Position numbers and translations under genes: made by a program. The notes beneath the pieces are model-generated. The model searched no databases. It had not been told where the DNA came from and worked only from the letters and a program-made list of their open reading frames with translations. Positions 5,201-5,540 of a stretch of DNA of 5,540 bases are shown here, piece after piece; the stretch's first letter is position 1, and each line of letters opens with the position of its first letter. The stretch is from Enterococcus diestrammenae (GTDB lineage: Bacteria; Bacillota; Bacilli; Lactobacillales; Enterococcaceae). Location of the stretch: contig NZ_MAEI01000029.1 of NCBI RefSeq assembly GCF_009933255.1, positions 1-5,540 on the forward strand, written 5' to 3'.

Positions 5201-5476
5201 ATGGAAATCAAAGAAGAACAAAATCGTTTTGCTTTGTACAATGATGCAGGAGATGAAATCGGTGAAATGACTTGGTCCAATGCAGGAGATGAAATGATCA
5301 TTATCGATCATACTTTCGTTGATCCAGCTTATCGTGGCCATAGTTACGCGGAACAATTGGTAGCAGCTGGTGTAGAAAAAGCCCGTCGCGACCATTTGAA
5401 AATTATTCCATTGTGTCCCTTCGCCAAAAAAGAATTCGCCGAAAAAAGTGAGTATCAAGATGTCTTGCGCAAGTAA
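5201..5476 (+). CDS. yjdJ: Short GNAT-fold N-acetyltransferase, YjdJ family
   Basis: This 91-residue protein belongs to the short GCN5-related acetyltransferase family (Acetyltransf_CG), which also contains E. coli YjdJ and human NATD1. The substrate is unknown to me. Visible features are the beta strands ALYNDAGDEIGEMTWSNAGD (11-30) and EMIIIDHTFVDPAYRG (31-46). The acetyl-CoA pyrophosphate loop RGHSYAEQLV (45-54) follows, then the helix VEKARRDHLK (58-67) and the family signature IIPLCPFAKKEF (68-79) with C72. In the loop, the usual R/QxxGxG/A has serine (S48) where glycine is common. The ATG has AGGA (5190-5193) seven bases upstream. It lies 79 bp downstream of the yjdI-like gene on the same strand with no terminator between, so cotranscription is likely, although a weak TTAGGA/TAAAAT pair (5146-5174) could add a promoter. 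A strong terminator follows. The symbol is by similarity. Confidence 0.87.
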   Translation: MEIKEEQNRFALYNDAGDEIGEMTWSNAGDEMIIIDHTFVDPAYRGHSYAEQLVAAGVEKARRDHLKIIPLCPFAKKEFAEKSEYQDVLRK

Positions 5477-5498
5477 AATTTTATAAAACATTTTCGTG

Positions 5499-5527
5499 GG
5501 AGCCTGTGTCGACGGGCTCCTTTTTGT
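5499..5527 (+). terminator. Rho-independent terminator after the yjdI-yjdJ pair
   Basis: GGAGCCTGT (5499-5507) pairs with ACGGGCTCC (5512-5520) around a GTCG tetraloop, nine pairs with one G-U. TTTTTGT follows directly. It lies 22 bp after the yjdJ stop codon and closes the transcription unit. Confidence 0.93.
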
Positions 5528-5540
5528 TTGCCCAGCATGG

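Noticed and set aside
5195..5491. 98-codon - strand frame across the yjdJ-like gene
   Set aside because: It is antisense to a well-supported acetyltransferase gene, with no ribosome binding site or recognisable domain.

Overview
The window looks like chromosome of a low-to-mid GC Gram-positive bacterium of the Lactobacillales, most likely Enterococcus or a close relative. The reasons are strong AGGAGG-type ribosome binding sites, a CodY-box-like operator, a Lactobacillus plantarum/SpxB-type pyruvate oxidase, hairpin-plus-U terminators and moderate GC. The genus is inference; no rRNA or other marker is present.

Layout. Positions 1-111 are the 3' end (domains V and VI) of a bacterial group II intron whose body lies off the left edge. 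It is followed at once by two diverged copies (about 113-183 and 231-302) of an intergenic repeat. Each copy folds a hairpin with an 8-bp stem and an 11-nt loop. An AT-rich promoter region with a 13/15 match to the CodY box precedes ilvE (391-1410, +), a branched-chain aminotransferase. ilvE converges on a pyruvate oxidase gene (1607-3340, -). A bidirectional terminator at 1427-1462 serves both, and two related extra hairpins lie in the oxidase 3' untranslated region. To the right, all on the + strand, are a membrane-anchored alpha/beta hydrolase (3649-4608), a small divergent Fe-S cluster protein of the YjdI family (4858-5121) and a short GNAT-fold acetyltransferase of the YjdJ family (5201-5476). 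A textbook terminator ends the group.

How the genes relate. IlvE links branched-chain amino acids with their 2-oxo acids and appears to be under CodY (branched-chain amino acid/GTP) control. Pyruvate oxidase turns pyruvate, phosphate and oxygen into acetyl phosphate, CO2 and hydrogen peroxide. They are separate convergent transcription units, not an operon. YjdI and YjdJ form a two-gene unit that also occurs side by side in Escherichia coli, so the pairing is old, although its function is not known to me. The hydrolase appears to be a stand-alone gene.

No complete undescribed multi-gene system is visible. The observations most worth a second look are the intron end abutting a structured tandem repeat, the repeat itself, and the yjdI-yjdJ pair with its long leader.
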